In this document: in pieces, positions 13,501 through 23,262 of the stretch
Layout of the letters: each line of letters opens with the position of its first letter
Numbering within the stretch: the first letter of the stretch is position 1
Source of the DNA: Acanthornis magna
Lineage: Eukaryota; Chordata; Aves; Passeriformes; Acanthizidae
Reading direction: 5' to 3'
DNA: 64,000 bases
Assembly (NCBI GenBank): GCA_036785705.1
Contig: JAWUZG010000056.1
Location: forward strand, 1,799,001 to 1,863,000
Program-made: the position numbers and the translations under genes
The notes under the pieces: generated by a model
Database searches by the model: none
The model's input: only the letters and a program-made list of their open reading frames with translations
What the model was told of the DNA's origin: nothing

Positions 13501-16500
13501 GGGTAAACGTTGTATTTCAAATTGATTAACATTCCAAGGAATTTGGAATATAGGTAAGTCATTTAAAATATTCATAAACATACATAATTTTCTTTCCTGT
13601 ATGTGAGCGTGGTAAGTTTTAAAAAATAAAGTTGAAACTAGAAATCAGTGGTCTTGGCAGAAAGCAGGCAGAGCTCGTAGATGCTAAGGAGTGTGAGAGT
13701 GCTGTGGCTGCTGGGAGGTACCAACGCCATTGCACAAGCTCAGGTTCCAGAGGCAGTATTTGTAGCCAGGATGGGAGTGGATTAGGCAGGGAAGATCATT
13801 GCTGAGGATTTATATTTCTGTATGGAGAAGACATGAAATTTGTACTTTCAGTGAGGATTGGTGGGGTAATGAAAACCCGAGGGGCATTTGTCCCCCCCCT
13901 TTTTTTGTGTGTTGCTGTGGCCGCTGTGGTGTGCTCAGCCTGGACGTGCCTGCTCTCCTCCCTGCCTGTCCCCTGACAGCAGCCAGCTCCCTTCTGCAGG
14001 CCGTGGAGGGCTGGGAGGGGTGCAGGTGAGGCACAGCCCCACCCTGTGCTCATATTTGGCATGTGGGTTTCATTTACATGAAGTCCAAAAGTAATATTTG
14101 ATTTGAGCCTGCTACTTTTAATTCTAAGCCCTGTTAGTAGCTGCTGTTTCTGTGTTCTAAGCTCGTCTTTGTCTGACAGGCATAATCCACTTTGTTGGTT
14201 TTTTTTTTATCAACAGGACAATCTTCAGGGTTATAAGACCCAGAATAAATTTTTAAATAAGGAGATTTTGGAACTTTCTGCTCTACGAAGAAATGCAGAA
14301 ACAAGGGAGAGAGAATGGCAGGCAAAGGTCGGCATGTTCTCACTTAGCAATGTCTAAAGCAGTTTTCCGTATTTTAGCTGTAAATCTACCTGGAAATGGA
14401 ACAACTTAAATGTATTAAATGTGATAGCTTAAAAAAATAATGTACCTTCTCAGTCCTTACAGACCAATCTTTCTGGTTGGATTCCTGAAAAAAGTAATTG
14501 CTTTTAAAATTGTGTGACCCAGTGGAACGTTTTCATTTATGAACACAGGCATGTATCTTTCTGAAAACATTGTTTCCTCAGAATTAAGGCTGTAATGATT
14601 TTTTTAAAGTGTCAGTGACAGGATGTGTAAGGATTTGATAGGTCACTGAGTAGAGCTTTCTCTTGAGCTCAAAGGATGACTATGCTATGGTGAATGTAAT
14701 TTGGGACTTTCTGTCCAGGTGAATTTGAGTGTAGAGACGTTGCAGGTAAATAATGAAGATTTCCAGTGCTTGGGGCTGGGGAAAACGCACACATCTGTAC
14801 CCAAGGCAAGGTACTTGTCGCTGTAGGTTTGATAGGGCTTGCTTTTGGTTTTTTGGAGGTGATGCACTCAGTGGCGAGGCTTAAATGCTGTATTTTTGGC
14901 ACAGAGGTGTGTGTTTACAATTCCTATGTGCTATTATCTAACTTATATGCCACTTGAGTTGTTCTTGTTCAAACATGCACAGACTAAAATTGCTACAACT
15001 CAACCATTTTGTTCTTTTAAGGTATCTCATACAATGTAGTAATAATTAAGGTTTGCTCAGATTTTCCACATGCAAAAATACATGTGGTAGAAAACATCTG
15101 TTCTACTATGGTGCCTTACGTTTCCTGGTGTTACAAAAATGGGAAAGTTAAGCTGACTGTTCTTGACTTAGAGGTTTCTGAATGGCATTCAGAATAAAAT
15201 TCTGAGCCAGATTTTAAAAGAAGTGTAGTACAAAGTAAGTGTCTGAAGAATTATCTAATGTATTGTTTTCTGCAGTATACCAGCTTGGAAGCCAAACTGT
15301 GCCAGATTGAAAGTAAATACTTGATCTTGCTTCAAGAAATGAAAACTCCTGTTTGCTCTGAGGATCAGAGTCCTGCTCGTGAGGTCATCACACAGTTACT
15401 GGAAGATGCCTTGAAAGCAGAACCTAGTGAGCAACCAGAACAAGCGTTTTTCAAACCACACCTGGTCAGGTCAGAAAAATGTTTAATAATGGTTAAAACT
15501 TAGGAGCTATGGAGAGTGGCTTTGAAGTAACTTTACAGTGGGAACTTGAGAGCTTCAGGGCTACTGAACATATTTTAAAGCCTTTTTTCTTTTCTTCCTC
15601 TCCATTTCAGTGAGTATGATATATATGGTTTTCAGACAGTCCCAGAGGATGATGATGAGGAGAAACTAGTAGCAAAATCACGAGCTTTGGACTTGAGATC
15701 ACTTTCACTCAGTGAAAACCGAGAGATTTCCACAGGAGTGAAATGGGAAAACTATCTGGCAAGCACAATGAATAGAGAGATGATGCGCTGCGTGGAACTG
15801 AAGAACCTTATTCGCTCTGGAATTCCACATGAGCATCGTTCCAAGATGTGGAAATGGTGTGTCAATCTCCATGTTAAAAAATTCAAGGACAGTGCTGTTC
15901 CTGGGTATTTCCAAACCTTGCTTCAAAAAGCTCTGGAAAAACCAAATCCTGCATCTAAACAGATTGAGTTGGATCTCTTGAGGACTTTGCCAAACAACAA
16001 ACATTACTCCTCCCCAACATCTGAAGGGATCCAGAAGCTGCGAAATGTGCTGCTGGCATTTTCCTGGAGAAATCCTGATATAGGATATTGCCAAGGGCTC
16101 AACAGGTAAGATTTTGCTAGTTTTGGGTGATAACTATGCAGTGAAACCCTTAATGAGCCTTTCAAATGACACGTGTAGCATGTGGTTTTGAACAGCAGTT
16201 TGCCTTATGGGTTGTATGCTCAGCATTTATAATAAACAAATAACTATCACATTTTTTAAACCAATGAAAAAAGCAGATGACCTGGATAATGAATGTTGTA
16301 AAACCGACTTGGCAACAAAACTGTAACTGGAATTAACCCATAAGAAATGGGCTACTTAAATGTAGTGTTACATTGACTTCATGTTAGTTGTAGGGGATTG
16401 TGTTGTTTTTTTGTGCAAGAATTTGTTAGGTTTTTCCTTTTTTAAAACAAGCAGAAATGAAATGCTTGAGAGCTTTTCTTGTGTTATTAAAGCTGCAAAT

Positions 16501-19500
16501 TTCAGCATTTCTCTCCTATGTCTTCAATCAGAATTGCAGAATCTAAAGGGGATTCCTGTGTTACAATGCTAAGAAAAATTCTGATTCATTGCAATTGGCC
16601 TTTGCCAGAATAGCTTTACTACTTGGAGATCTGTTGTAAAAGGTGTTACTTGAAGCAGGTGTGTTATTCTAACATCCTGCCTCATCCCCATGATGTAATA
16701 CTGCCGATGTCCATTTATGTACTATTTTATGTACTAGAGTAGGCTTTTGAACTTAGGGTAGCTTTGTCATTTGAAATTGCACTGAAGCAGTAGTAGAATA
16801 GAGGCAGTGAGCAATGTAGCAGCGGTAGTGAGGTGGTGGTGGTAGCAGTAGTAGTGTGGAAACCTCTACCTAACACCCTGTGCAGCATAAACATCTCCTT
16901 TCTAAACTATACTCTGTGTTTAGAGACCTCTTAAAAATGGCAACACCAACAGTTCAAGAAGTTCTTAGAGCAGGCTTTTGCCTTTATCTGTTTTCTTATT
17001 TAGCTGAATAAAAGTACTTGGTGTGGTTTAGAAGGCCCCATCTTAAACTGCAGTAACAGTTTTGCTATTTATGAGTGGTATTCTGTTCATACATTTATCT
17101 CTGCTGAACAGAAACAAATACTGTAATGGTTCTTAATGTAATTTTTCATTCTATAATAATCTTTTTCTCCAAATAAACCTATTTTCAGGTTGGTAGCAAT
17201 TGCACTTCTGTACTTGGAACAGGAAGATGCTTTTTGGTGTCTAGTAACAATAGTGGAAGTTTTCATGCCTCGTGATTATTACACTAAGACACTGCTGGGA
17301 TCCCAGGTATGTGCCCTGTCAGGATGAAGCTGGTGCTGTGAGCTGCAGCCAGTCAATAGCTTTCCTTTGCTGCTGTCTGATGGGCCTTTTTGGGAGGGGG
17401 TGGGAGTGGCGTTGGCGGGGTGGATTGCAGGCTCCAGGGCCCTTTTTTGGACAAGGACTCTAACACTGAGATAGTTGTTCAGTGTCCTGCTTGAGCTGCA
17501 GTCCTTAACCCCCCCTTCTTGTTATTAGTTTCACAACACTGAGCTGTTTTATCATTTCCTCACTTTCGGGGGCATGGTGGTGCTGGGCCCTGCGGGAGGG
17601 CCAGGGTGAGAATGCCTTTGCAGTGCTGTGGGCAGCAGCCACTGCAGCATTCCTGCTTCCAGGTGATGCTCTGGTACAGGCTGCCTCCTCCAGCCAAGTG
17701 TTTCCCCAGCATGTTCTCTGCTCCCGTGCCCCTGCAGCGGTGCAGCACTGGTGACCTACAGTAGGAGCACACCAGCCGTGTGTGAGGAGCCCTGTGAGAC
17801 CGGGCTGGGCTGAGAAGCACACAAGGATGATGTGCAGTGGGGTGGCTGTGTGTGCTTTGGGTGGATCTAGCTTGGAAGTGTTCGCTAGGCAGTGCTGGGT
17901 TTCCTGGTTAGCTCTGGAAAAACTTACACTTACAGATTGGTAACAGCCCTGCTTTGAATGATGTGTTGGAAAATTGGAACAATAACACCTTATTTGTCAT
18001 CTGTTTAGGTTGATCAGCGAGTGTTTAAGGATTTAATGAGCGAGAAGCTTCCACGACTGCATGCTCATTTTGAGCAATATAAAGTTGATTATACTCTTAT
18101 CACTTTCAACTGGTTTCTTGTGGTGTTTGTGGACAGCGTGGTTAGCGACATCCTTTTCAAAATCTGGGACTCCTTCCTCTATGAGGGACCAAAGGTAAAC
18201 TGAATGGGCTAAGTTTGTTCATTTGTTACCTGATAGCAAAGCACTGTGTGTTGTTGGAGGAATGTTGTTTTGCAGAACTCCTGTCAGTTAAAATCACCGG
18301 TAGGAAAAAAACAAGGGAGGTAATGTGCATAAATAGCCGTTCAAAACATTTTCCATTTTATCTTTGTTCTGCAACATAAGAGCTTGAATTACATGGAAGA
18401 ATTTAAAATGCAAGTATTTTCCTTTCACCCACCCACCTTTGTTTTTCCCTTTCAAAAATAAAGGTATAGGCAGTGCTGTTTACTCCTATGTGCAGCTGTC
18501 AATCCGTTTTGAGTAATTATATCAAGATGAGAGCTACTCTTATAAAGAAGAAATCTTAAGTGAAGGAGTCAGAAGTTAGAAGTATTGAGAAGATGTAAAA
18601 ATTAATTGTAATCAAATGCTAATGTTTAGCTTGTCTCTGCAGCAAATATTTGTTTTACCTCTGCAGACTTGTAAGGAACAAGTGACAAACAGGGCCTCTC
18701 TGGGCTCTTATCTCATAAAATTAGGAGAGGGGTGTGAAAGAGTTGTCAGGTATTGCATATCTGTTGAATTACAGTGAAATAAAATCAGTGCAGGAAAACA
18801 AAATCATGCACTAAAGTAGATTCTGTAGGCAGCTGGAGAGAGCAGGTGAGCTATAAAATGACAGAAACTGTGTAAGGTGGATTTCTTGTTGGCCTTGGCT
18901 GGGCATTCTAGCACAGTGGTATTTTGGCTGGGTGTTCATTCAGATCAGTTAAGCCTTGGTGTTTTGTGCATGCAGCCAGATACAGACTGAAAAAGTTCAG
19001 AACTTACTGAAACCTTTTTGGAATGAAGGAAAATAATACTTCTTCCAGCTCATTCCAATGTTGGTGGATAAACTGGTATCAGAAATTCCTTCAACAACAG
19101 TCTCTGAACATGTTAGGAAAATTCAAGGCATTGGAAAACAGCCTGTTTAAAAATAAAAATTTAAATTTAGCTGTGAAGTAACTTAAATGCATTCAATAGG
19201 CCAAGCAGTCTTTGTGCTACAACTGAATTCGGAATTAAAAATGTCAAAAAATTTGAATGCTACAAACTCAGTCTTGTATTTTGGATAGATCTGCAAAACA
19301 CCTGGTCTTGGTTACAGCCCACAACAGAAGTATTTGGCAGCTTTTGGAAATGGGGCTGGGCAGCCAAGGGAGATAGAGGGAGATGTGATTAGAGAGCTCA
19401 AGTTCAGCCTGTGCAAGGGTAACTTTTTTCTTTGGAGTTTATAAAGGTGATAATGGGAATCAGTGCATTCTCTGTACTTACAAAGCACCAAATATTGCGT

Positions 19501-22311
19501 GTATTTTTATCAGGTAATATTCCGATTTGCCCTGGCACTTTTTAAATACAAAGAAGAGGAAATCTTAAAGCTGCAAGATTCGATGTCCATTTTCAAGTAC
19601 CTTCGCTATTTTACACGCACCATCCTTGATGCCAGGTGGGTAACTCAGCATTGAAGGACTTGTAGTGGGCCAATGTCTGTCTTGTGGCTTTGGTTTTGTT
19701 CTCATCTAGATCCTAATTCAGATATAAAGCAGCTAGAGATGCAACCAACTGCTAGGATTTGTCTTGAGCGCTTTTATCTAGCAGAGACAAATCAGAAGTG
19801 ATGAAGGCTTAAATAGTAATTTTAGGTACGAAACAGCACCTTGTTTAGCTGTTGTGTCATGGTAGCAATACGTCAGAATTTCAGCCATAGGTGGAGTTTC
19901 CCTCTGCGTTGCGGATGTAACTTGTTAGTAAAATGTTTTATGATGAATAAAAACACTTGCTGGCTCAAGCATTAAAATTGTGAGCCATGTCCCCTGAGAC
20001 TTAGATCTCTTATACATGGTTAATGCACAGGCTATTGCCACATAGCTTCAGCTGATTTTAAGATATACTTGGAAGCAGAGAATAAATACAAATTAGGCAC
20101 TCTTCTGCTCTTCAGTTCTTGCATAGGATGTACAGTTTGTAAATCAGGGTCTTATGTTTTTAGGTTCCTGGTTTCAAGACTGTAGAGGAGCAGATTAATC
20201 TGAAAAAGAAAAGTCATATTTGGATTGGTTTAATTGCTGAAAATGTTTTGCACATCTTTTGAAGCCCACTAATTTTCAGTTTAGTGCAAAATTGTATATT
20301 GAAATCTGAGATGATTGTTTTTACTGTAATAAATTCCACATAAATTTAGTCTTATACTTGGACTCCTGCTGCAAGAGCTATTTATTATTTTTACTAATTG
20401 TGTTTCAGTTTTGACTGGAGAGAGGTTAAAACTGAATAATCTTGTGCTTGAAAGGGATTGCTGGGATTGATGCAGAGAGAAAAAAATTAAATTTTTTTCT
20501 TCTTAATCTGAACAAAATTTTGATATTTAATCAGAGGTGATGATTTGGCTTTCCATTCCTTTTCCACTTATGGAAATGATGTCTTGATTCTCCTGTCTAA
20601 ACTTTCTGGTTCTGAAATAACCTATTTTAAAGATTTCTAATACTGCTGAAAGAGATTTCATTTTGGTGTTAACAAAATGAACTAATTAGGGATCACTGGG
20701 AGATGGGGAGTTCAAGTAGGGACAGAATTCAGTACATCAAAGATATTTGCAATGCAAATATGCTCTGTACTGGTCTGTAAGTCTCTGCTTTTTGGGATTT
20801 TAAAAGTGGAAGTAGTGGTGTAGTGCCACCTAGGGAATATGGATTTGCCTGCTAGGACTGACAAGACAGGATTCCAACTGCCTGGTTTCTTTTGCTGCCA
20901 TGTTTGTGCAAGTTTTACAGCATCAGCATTTGAGAAGTACAAAAGCATGTAGAATGAGGTCTTTCCTGATATAGACAAAAAGACATCCAGTTGTAGAGAA
21001 AAAAATCAGAAATATTTATTTTTATAGAATTCATAGGTGTTCCGAATAGGTTAAAAGTCATTCTGCACAGAGTTTCTGAGTTCAAACTCTGTAGTAAGAG
21101 AGGTCTTAGAGATGTGCATAATTATATTCTAGTTTCAGGATGTCATAGTTGGGTTTTTCTACAGTTCCATAGCATGTTATGCAAAGGTAGAGAAGCTGTT
21201 GGAGTATGTTCTGTGTAGAAATAGCAGGAAATCAATTCTTGATCTCTCTAAACCTAGCCTTAAATAAACTGTCCAAATAAGTTTTCTTAATACTTATTTC
21301 TGATAATTCAAATGGAATAAATTAAATACTCCAGTTCTCCCTTTTTCCTTAGTAAACAACGAGATATTTTTGGGTGTAGATCAGCAATAATGATGTAGTT
21401 GACTCTTTTTGGACTGATGAGATGGAGCAGTTGCTGAGTTTGCTGGGGCTGAAGGATGGTATGAGGCAGCCTGACTCTGGAAGGGGCTGGATCCTCTGTG
21501 GTACTTTGCTATGTGCCCTGCCAGATTTGGCTTTTCACTGGCCCAGAGATGTCTGTGCTCCAGCCAGCAGAGTCCCAGAGCATTCTCACTGTGTTGGAAA
21601 CTTCGGCTTGTCCATGTTGCTTGTCATGTATTATCCTTGTCAGCATTTATGTTATCCCAGGCTTTCTCTGATCCCTTCATTGTCAGGTTATCTTGGTTAA
21701 CTGGAGAGCTGACTGGTTTGGGGTTGAAGGAGCTTCAGTGGCTTCTCTGGGGGAAGTTATCCAATCTGTAATGGATGTACCAAATATTCAGTGTAGCTGA
21801 GCACGCTCTGATTACCCAAGCTTACGTCTTCTGCTCAGTGTTGCCAAGGCCATGATCTCTATAGCATTATATAGAGTTTGCAGGTGGCTTTGGGAACTTT
21901 TGAGCATTTATTAACACTTATCACTTGAAATAACCTTAAGCCCGAGTGCTTTATAGAAATTTCTTGTAATATTGATAACATCTGAGACCTGTCAAGTGTG
22001 AAAGAGACCAGAGATATGTGATACATGATAAAAGTCAATATGGATAAAATTCAAAACTGATTTAAAACCCCACCAAATATGAATGATTGTCTTCTAACAT
22101 TGTGTAATCTTGCAGGAAACTGACTGCTATTGCTTTTGGAGACCTGAACCCTTTTCCCTTACGCCAGATCAGGAACCGCAGGACCTATCACCTGGAGAAA
22201 GTGCGCCTGGAACTGACGGAGCTGGAAGCCATTCGCGAGGATTTCCTGCGCGAACGAGAGACCTGTGTAGAAAAAAGAGACCTTATTAGTGATGATGAGG
22301 AGGATAGCTGA
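2088..22311 (+). CDS. TBC1D2B: TBC1D2B, TBC1 domain family member 2B (3' part, exons 2-13; 5' end outside window)
   Basis: Twelve exons with GT-AG borders join in frame: 2088-2241, 6598-6763, 9895-10052, 10999-11225, 12530-12922, 14217-14327, 15276-15469, 15611-16105, 17189-17306, 18009-18194, 19514-19635, 22116-22311. Together they give 2520 nt, or 839 residues plus TGA. The human protein is about 963 aa, so roughly the first 120 residues (most of the PH domain) lie upstream. In order, the fragment shows the PH-domain C-terminal helix (MTYWLQELQQ), a Ser/Pro-rich linker, a coiled coil (about residues 205-470) and a TBC domain. The TBC domain carries the IxxDxxR arginine finger (IELDLLR, Arg about 592 of the fragment) and the YxQ glutamine finger (GYCQGLN, Gln about 629). 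TBC proteins accelerate GTP hydrolysis by Rab GTPases; the Armus/TBC1D2 family acts on endosomal and autophagosomal membranes. The C-terminus (QIRNRRTYHLEKVRLELTEL, then an acidic SDDEEDS end) matches TBC1D2B as I recall it and differs from TBC1D2. All catalytic residues are intact. Confidence 0.97.
2242..6597 (+). other. TBC1D2B: TBC1D2B intron 2
   Basis: A 4.4 kb intron. It holds a 20-bp perfect palindrome (2470-2489), T tracts at about 4138-4155 and 4516-4552, and a T/G-rich low-complexity stretch at about 4850-4920. It ends in a long CT-rich polypyrimidine tract before the acceptor at 6596-6597. GC-richer patches at about 3050-3450 and 5690-6110 have open frames on both strands, but none resembles a known protein. 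Confidence 0.8.
4516..4552. repeat. poly(T) homopolymer, 37 bases
   Basis: An uninterrupted run of 37 T lies inside TBC1D2B intron 2, preceded by a short CT-rich stretch (CTCTCTCTTC). It may be a simple repeat or the A-tail of a very decayed antisense insertion. No retrocopy is recognisable next to it, and the exact length in such runs is often an assembly estimate. Confidence 0.9.
6598..6763 (+). CDS. TBC1D2B: TBC1D2B exon 3 (linker)
   Basis: The exon encodes VSTLSQNASAERARNILAVE and continues through LVGEQAASQPAPV to LKQWSTEIK. It corresponds to the linker after the PH domain. The acceptor AATATAG ends at 6597 and the donor GTAAGT starts at 6764. It takes two bases of the Asp codon and leaves AA of a Lys codon. 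Confidence 0.96.
6764..9894 (+). other. TBC1D2B: TBC1D2B intron 3
   Basis: A 3.1 kb AT-rich intron with a good donor (GTAAGT) and an acceptor at 9893-9894 (TTGTTCACAG). Apart from T-rich patches near 7628-7650, nothing is recognisable. Confidence 0.8.
9895..10052 (+). CDS. TBC1D2B: TBC1D2B exon 4 (linker)
   Basis: The exon encodes NSMSSLRKGNNENRKSVFYT and then TEEWELLDPTPKDLEDSM. The EEWELLDPTPKDLE stretch is a conserved linker motif of TBC1D2B. The donor GTAGAA at 10053 is weaker than its neighbours. It leaves one base (G) for a Gly codon. Confidence 0.95.
10053..10998 (+). other. TBC1D2B: TBC1D2B intron 4
   Basis: A 0.95 kb intron ending in TTTTATGCAG (10989-10998). Nothing recognisable inside. 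Confidence 0.8.
10999..11225 (+). CDS. TBC1D2B: TBC1D2B exon 5 (linker into coiled coil)
   Basis: The exon encodes GLTSSAFPFDFGRIPHKARR, a basic and Ser-rich stretch, and the first coiled-coil heptads (SQQEELEKLKKDLLSQK). The donor GTAATG starts at 11226. The exon ends on a complete Lys codon. Confidence 0.96.
11226..12529 (+). other. TBC1D2B: TBC1D2B intron 5
   Basis: A 1.3 kb intron with its acceptor at 12528-12529 (AATTCCCAG). The exon 6 frame stays open a short way upstream of the acceptor. No other feature seen. Confidence 0.8.
12530..12922 (+). CDS. TBC1D2B: TBC1D2B exon 6 (coiled coil)
   Basis: The exon is 131 codons in phase 0 at both ends. It encodes ELVRLLQQTVRSSQYDKYFA, then CEGVPKDTLELLHQKDDQIL and further leucine-rich heptads (LGMLMETIQAKDEVIMKLS). 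It is the core of the TBC1D2-family coiled coil, a region that in the family recruits partners such as activated small GTPases. It ends with a Ser/Thr-rich non-coil stretch and LQELDRLK before GTAAGA. Confidence 0.97.
12923..14216 (+). other. TBC1D2B: TBC1D2B intron 6
   Basis: A 1.3 kb intron with a GC-rich patch at about 13900-14040 that is open in several frames but shows no protein similarity I can recognise. The acceptor TTATCAACAG ends at 14216 after a T9 run. Confidence 0.8.
14217..14327 (+). CDS. TBC1D2B: TBC1D2B exon 7 (coiled coil)
   Basis: The exon is 37 codons, phase 0 to 0. It encodes DNLQGYKTQNKFLNKEILEL followed by SALRRNAETREREWQAK. It continues the coiled coil. The donor GTCGGC at 14328 is non-consensus beyond GT. 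Confidence 0.96.
14328..15275 (+). other. TBC1D2B: TBC1D2B intron 7
   Basis: A 0.95 kb AT-rich intron ending TTTTCTGCAG at 15275. Nothing recognisable. Confidence 0.8.
15276..15469 (+). CDS. TBC1D2B: TBC1D2B exon 8 (end of coiled coil)
   Basis: The exon encodes YTSLEAKLCQIESKYLILLQ and EMKTPVCSEDQSPAREVITQ, ending FFKPHLV plus two bases (AG) of a Ser codon. The donor GTCAGA starts at 15470. Confidence 0.96.
15611..16105 (+). CDS. TBC1D2B: TBC1D2B exon 9 (start of TBC domain, both catalytic fingers)
   Basis: The exon encodes SEYDIYGFQTVPEDDDEEKL, the TBC entry (LIRSGIPHEHRSKMWKWCVN), the arginine-finger motif IELDLLRTLPNNKHY (Arg codon 15981-15983) and the glutamine-finger motif WRNPDIGYCQGLN (Gln codon 16092-16094). 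Both residues needed for the dual-finger GAP mechanism are present, so the domain looks catalytically competent. The 141-nt intron just upstream (15470-15610) is the shortest in the gene. Confidence 0.98.
16106..17188 (+). other. TBC1D2B: TBC1D2B intron 9
   Basis: A 1.1 kb intron containing a short GTA/GTG trinucleotide-rich tract at about 16816-16858. The acceptor ATTTTCAG ends at 17188. Confidence 0.8.
16816..16858. repeat. degenerate trinucleotide repeat (GTA/GTG/GCA)
   Basis: A short imperfect tract of GTAGCAG, GGTAGTG, GGTGGTGGT and AGTAGTAGTG units inside TBC1D2B intron 9. It is a low-complexity microsatellite relic with no other sign of function. Confidence 0.6.
17189..17306 (+). CDS. 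TBC1D2B: TBC1D2B exon 10 (TBC domain)
   Basis: The exon encodes LVAIALLYLEQEDAFWCLVT and IVEVFMPRDYYTKTLLGSQ, a core helix pair of the TBC fold (EEDAFWCLV-type motif). The donor GTATGT starts at 17307. Confidence 0.97.
17307..18008 (+). other. TBC1D2B: TBC1D2B intron 10
   Basis: A 0.7 kb intron with a moderately GC-rich middle (about 17560-17820) that is open in several minus frames without recognisable coding content. The acceptor CTGTTTAG ends at 18008. Confidence 0.8.
18009..18194 (+). CDS. TBC1D2B: TBC1D2B exon 11 (TBC domain)
   Basis: The exon is 62 codons in phase 0. It encodes VDQRVFKDLMSEKLPRLHAH, YTLITFNWFLVVFVDSVVSD and ILFKIWDSFLYEGPK. It contains the conserved TBC motif in which FNWFL is followed a few residues later by IWD. 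Confidence 0.98.
18195..19513 (+). other. TBC1D2B: TBC1D2B intron 11
   Basis: A 1.3 kb AT-rich intron with its acceptor at 19512-19513 (TTTTTATCAG). Nothing recognisable. Confidence 0.8.
19514..19635 (+). CDS. TBC1D2B: TBC1D2B exon 12 (end of TBC domain)
   Basis: The exon encodes VIFRFALALFKYKEEEILKL and QDSMSIFKYLRYFTRTILDA. It is the last helical segment of the TBC domain. The donor GTGGGT starts at 19636 and splits an Arg codon. Confidence 0.97.
19636..22115 (+). other. TBC1D2B: TBC1D2B intron 12
   Basis: A 2.5 kb AT-rich intron. No repeat, RNA gene or extra exon recognised. Confidence 0.8.
22116..22311 (+). CDS. TBC1D2B: TBC1D2B exon 13 (C-terminus and stop)
   Basis: The exon encodes KLTAIAFGDLNPFPLRQIRN, RRTYHLEKVRLELTELEAIR and an acidic end SDDEEDS before TGA (22309-22311). 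The helix after QIRNRR and the acidic terminus distinguish TBC1D2B from TBC1D2. The local GC content is higher than in the flanking intron and UTR. Confidence 0.98.
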
Positions 22312-22869
22312 AACTGCTTAATATAAACTGTTCTTTGGGATCGTGACCAAAGTGAGTTAACCTCCAAAACACTTTATTAATCCTGTCAAACAGAATGTAA
22401 ACTAGTTGCTTTTGGAAATATGCAGGACAGATTTCCAAATCCCAGCACTTTCAGAAATACCACTTTGTATGGAGGCCAAACACTTCTGTTTACATTTATG
22501 TTCATGGGATCATTTATAGAGCACTTAATATCTGTCTCAGTTTAGTCAATCAGCTGAATTGACAGTTGTTTTCCCACAGTGCATCATTAATGCCTGGATG
22601 TGAAACAATAAGAGAAGTCCATGCTGTTACATTCATTGCCATTCCGAGTTTAAGGTTTTTTTGATGTAACCATGTCTTTTGTAGTGCAGGCTCAATGTGA
22701 GAGGACATCATATTTCTTGGATTCAGGTTGGCTCAATCTAGTCGTTCTTGAGGTCACTAACTAGAAAAGCATGGGATGAAGCACAGGAAGAACTTTCACA
22801 TTCCTTTGTCTTTTCCTGAAGTGTCATGCCATGGATCAACAATCAGAACACTTGAGTAAATGCAATCTA

Positions 22870-22875
22870 AATAAA
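22870..22875 (+). terminator. TBC1D2B: proximal poly(A) signal, TBC1D2B
   Basis: A canonical AATAAA lies 559 bases after the stop codon. It is followed at once by a tandem repeat of the unit GGTAAAATAG (about 22876-22900) and then TACCTATTTGTC. Confidence 0.55.
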
Positions 22876-23199
22876 GGTAAAATAGGTAAAGGTAAAATAG
22901 TACCTATTTGTCACTGAATGTTGAGTGTGTACTGAAACAGTGATAGCAAACATTTCTGCTTTTCAGGGCAGCTGTTTTGATAAAGATTCTCATTAATGCA
23001 AAGGGGTTTATAGACCAAAATCTGTTTAGTCAATTTTATTTCTGTTCACTTTTTTGATTGCAATGGTTCAAAAAGGTCACAACCAAACTCCAAATATTAT
23101 GGAAGAATGGAGCTTGTCACAGGAGTACCATGCTTTACTAGCTAATTTTTTGTGTATCTGTTGAAGGTTTGTTTTGCTATGGGTTTTTTTGTTTCTCTG

Positions 23200-23262
23200 G
23201 ATTTGTTGGGTTTTTTTTTTGTTTGTTTTTTTTGTTTTTTTTTTTTTTTTGCTTTTGTTTTG
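23200..23262. repeat. T-rich low-complexity tract
   Basis: Long T runs are interrupted by single G residues (TTTGTTTG pattern). The tract lies in the presumed 3' UTR of TBC1D2B and could bind U-rich-element proteins if transcribed. Described as simple sequence only. Confidence 0.8.

Noticed and set aside
15705..16094. 129-codon minus-strand frame opposite TBC1D2B exon 9
   Set aside because: It is a shadow of the strongly coding + strand exon.
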